The position numbers and the translations under genes are program-made. Shown in pieces: positions 62,214 to 64,000 of a stretch of 64,000 nucleotides of DNA. Each line of letters opens with the position of its first letter. Position 1 is the stretch's first letter. The DNA is from Alitta virens (Eukaryota > Annelida > Polychaeta > Phyllodocida > Nereididae), in contig OW028581.1 in NCBI GenBank assembly GCA_932294295.1, positions 18,589,162 through 18,653,161 of the forward strand, given 5' to 3'. Below the pieces are notes generated by a model that worked only from the letters and a program-made list of their open reading frames with translations, had not been told where the DNA came from and searched no databases.

Positions 62214-63842
62214 TTAAAGACCGAGCTGCAGCAGGTCGAAATTGCTACCGCAAAGCAATAAAACGCTGATTGGCTGCTTGCTGGACACTGGGCAGTTAGT
62301 CCCGCCTCAATAAAGCCACCCTTCTCCATATTGATGCTTGGCTGAACAGGGTTTGTTTACATCTGGTCAGTTCAAGTTCTAATGACTGAGTGGATAAGCA
62401 ATGCAATACACAGTTGATATTTCTCATTAATAGTTTGGTTTTGAAGAAAAGAAAATTATCAGCAATTATGAAACTTATACTCCAACTCCTTGACAACAAT
62501 GACTTTGAAGCATACATATTTCATATCTGGCTTCATGCTATAATTACACATTATAGCCTCATAGTATGTCCGCATAATAAACTTAGTCATGAGGAACTCC
62601 TTGAAATAGCTAATGATTACATAGATAATTTGCAGCAACTAAACAATGAAGATAAATTTAAGACCATCATGAAAACAAAAGAGCCTGAGTTGTTAAAATC
62701 CCTTGAAATTTGTGTACATGTATATACTTTCCTATTAATGTTCTCATTACCTGTGTGTTAGATCATTTGTTATGGATAATATAAAGATATAACAAAATTG
62801 AACTTTAAATTGAAAAGTCTATATTATTATGTCGCTGTTGTATTGTAACAAATCTTTATTGTAGCTGGAACCTAGGTTTATTTACTACTTTTCTAATATT
62901 CTTTTATTTTCGGTTTACAGTGTGACACAATGAATGACATGAAGCTGTCAAATAAAAGATATATATTTAACATCTAGCTGCTATGATATAATTAGACATT
63001 TATTAAATTACAAACTTTATGCAATCTTAATCTTTATTTCATAGATTGTGGGGCTTCCTTTGAAGTGACCACCAACTCTTGTGCTTTTGTTGGGGGTAAT
63101 CTAGTGTAGAGAACAATGCAAGTTGCATCATCATAGAAATATTTGAATTTGACTCCAAATATCAGTTATGAAATCAGTTGATACTGCCTTTGAAACAAGA
63201 TGTGTAACAGAGCTGATTTTACAGACAGTCAGTCCATTAACTCTTGGTCAGTCTAAGTTGTACCTCAGGACAATTCACACCAAGCCCTTATTCTGGCAAT
63301 AACAGGACTATTGTTTTATCATATACCATATAGAAAGAGATTACCAGAAGAAAGGTAAGACTGCTTTATGTAGATACAAGTGGAATTGTATGCATCCTTG
63401 CTATTGCCTATATATATATATGATATAATATAATATCTATAAGAGGATTGGGGTATGCACTTCACCCCCGCGGTTTCTATGCAAATGAGAACTATTTTTA
63501 GAGGTCAGTAAGCTTATGAGGGTTGTTGTACCATGGTAACAGCTTATTGAAATGTCATTCAAGGGCCTGTCAATCAAATTCTGGAAGATGTCTGCATAAT
63601 TCTACATATAATTCATAATATCTCAACTTATACACCAAATATAATTAAGAGAGTGGCATAATTCGTTTCTGCATAAATTGTTGAATCTGCAGATACCAAA
63701 TTCATATGGCTTTATTGCATTGTGTGTTGTTGATATTGGGAAATTGTGTGAAATATTCAGAGATGTTTCCCCTTTGAGGGGCTGGAACCAAATGAGGCCT
63801 CTGAGCTGCTATCCCCTTTTATAGTCGTGGCTCGGTCTTTAA
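62214..63842. mobile_element. Candidate TTAA-flanked DNA element, 1.6 kb
   Basis: TTAA then AGACCGAGC at 62214-62226 is mirrored by GCTCGGTCT then TTAA at 63830-63842. Only about 9 bp of terminal repeat plus TTAA matches, so this is weaker than the element at 998. It encloses an unidentified ORF with promoter-like and polyadenylation-like signals. Confidence 0.35.
62468..62761 (+). CDS. Unidentified small ORF in dynamin intron 10
   Basis: The ORF has 97 codons from ATG at 62468; the frame is open from 62390, giving about 123 codons. The peptide begins MKLILQLLDNNDFEAYIFH, has a charged, probably helical middle (SHEELLEIANDYIDNLQQL) and a hydrophobic end (VHVYTFLLMF). Upstream are an inverted CCAAT (GATTGGC, about 62269) and a CCCGCC box; downstream is AATAAA at about 62951. 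I recognise no family. It may be part of the surrounding candidate transposon, or chance. Confidence 0.3.
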   Translation: MKLILQLLDNNDFEAYIFHIWLHAIITHYSLIVCPHNKLSHEELLEIANDYIDNLQQLNNEDKFKTIMKTKEPELLKSLEICVHVYTFLLMFSLPVC

Positions 63843-64000
63843 ATATGATCCGAGTATTGAATGAGCATTACCTGAGGTACAGGTTTAAAGTGCATTTAAT
63901 ACAACTTGAATTTCCTCAAAAAAAAAAAAATTTCCAATGGTCACAGCAGCATTTTTGTGATGAGACCGAGATTTATTGAGTCATGGCCTATCGTCTGGTA

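Noticed and set aside
62880..62960. Next dynamin exon after the acceptor-like TTTACAG at about 62920
   Set aside because: In the required phase it meets a stop within four codons and does not match the dynamin stalk.

Overview
The window is nuclear DNA of an intron-rich, AT-rich animal. Three multi-exon genes can be read exon by exon, all with GT-AG introns and consistent phases. (1) Troponin T, + strand, coding from 16648 to 34498. (2) A NEK-family serine/threonine kinase, - strand, coding from 46317 down to 39258, complete at 474 codons. (3) A classical dynamin, + strand, from 48542 to the last exon seen at 61692. Only the GTPase domain and part of the stalk (498 codons) lie inside the window. 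Troponin T restricts the source to a bilaterian. Its long acidic C-terminal extension looks like a protostome type, and my best guess is a lophotrochozoan such as a mollusc, annelid or brachiopod. That guess is an inference and is not proven by the sequence.

Layout: 1-13.3 kb is intergenic, with no convincing coding exon. It holds tRNA-derived SINEs, a TTAA-flanked inverted-repeat element, microsatellites, and one GC-richer island with promoter motifs ending in a strong 5' splice site (about 5.87-6.01 kb). From 13.34 to 13.59 kb a MEF2 site, E-boxes and a TATA box form a plausible muscle promoter for troponin T. The gene then runs to polyadenylation signals near 35.87 kb. From 35.9 to 38.6 kb is a short convergent intergenic region with an inverted SINE pair and a dead LINE 3' end. 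The NEK gene fills 38.7-46.7 kb. A 1.8 kb divergent spacer, carrying an inverted-repeat element and a LINE fragment, separates it from dynamin. The dynamin introns carry several small inverted-repeat transposons and, after 61.7 kb, a candidate TTAA-flanked element with an unidentified small ORF.

The most interesting biology is in troponin T. Six consecutive small 5' exons (9, 24, 27, 144, 36 and 21 nt) are all in the same phase and divisible by three, so each can be skipped independently. Two homologous exons of 120 and 117 nt lie only 67 nt apart and look mutually exclusive. Near the 3' end a second homologous exon pair gives alternative C-termini. Together these give a large potential set of thin-filament isoforms from one gene. 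The three genes act separately: thin-filament Ca2+ regulation, a cell-cycle or cilium-type kinase, and membrane fission. No operon-like or cluster logic is apparent.
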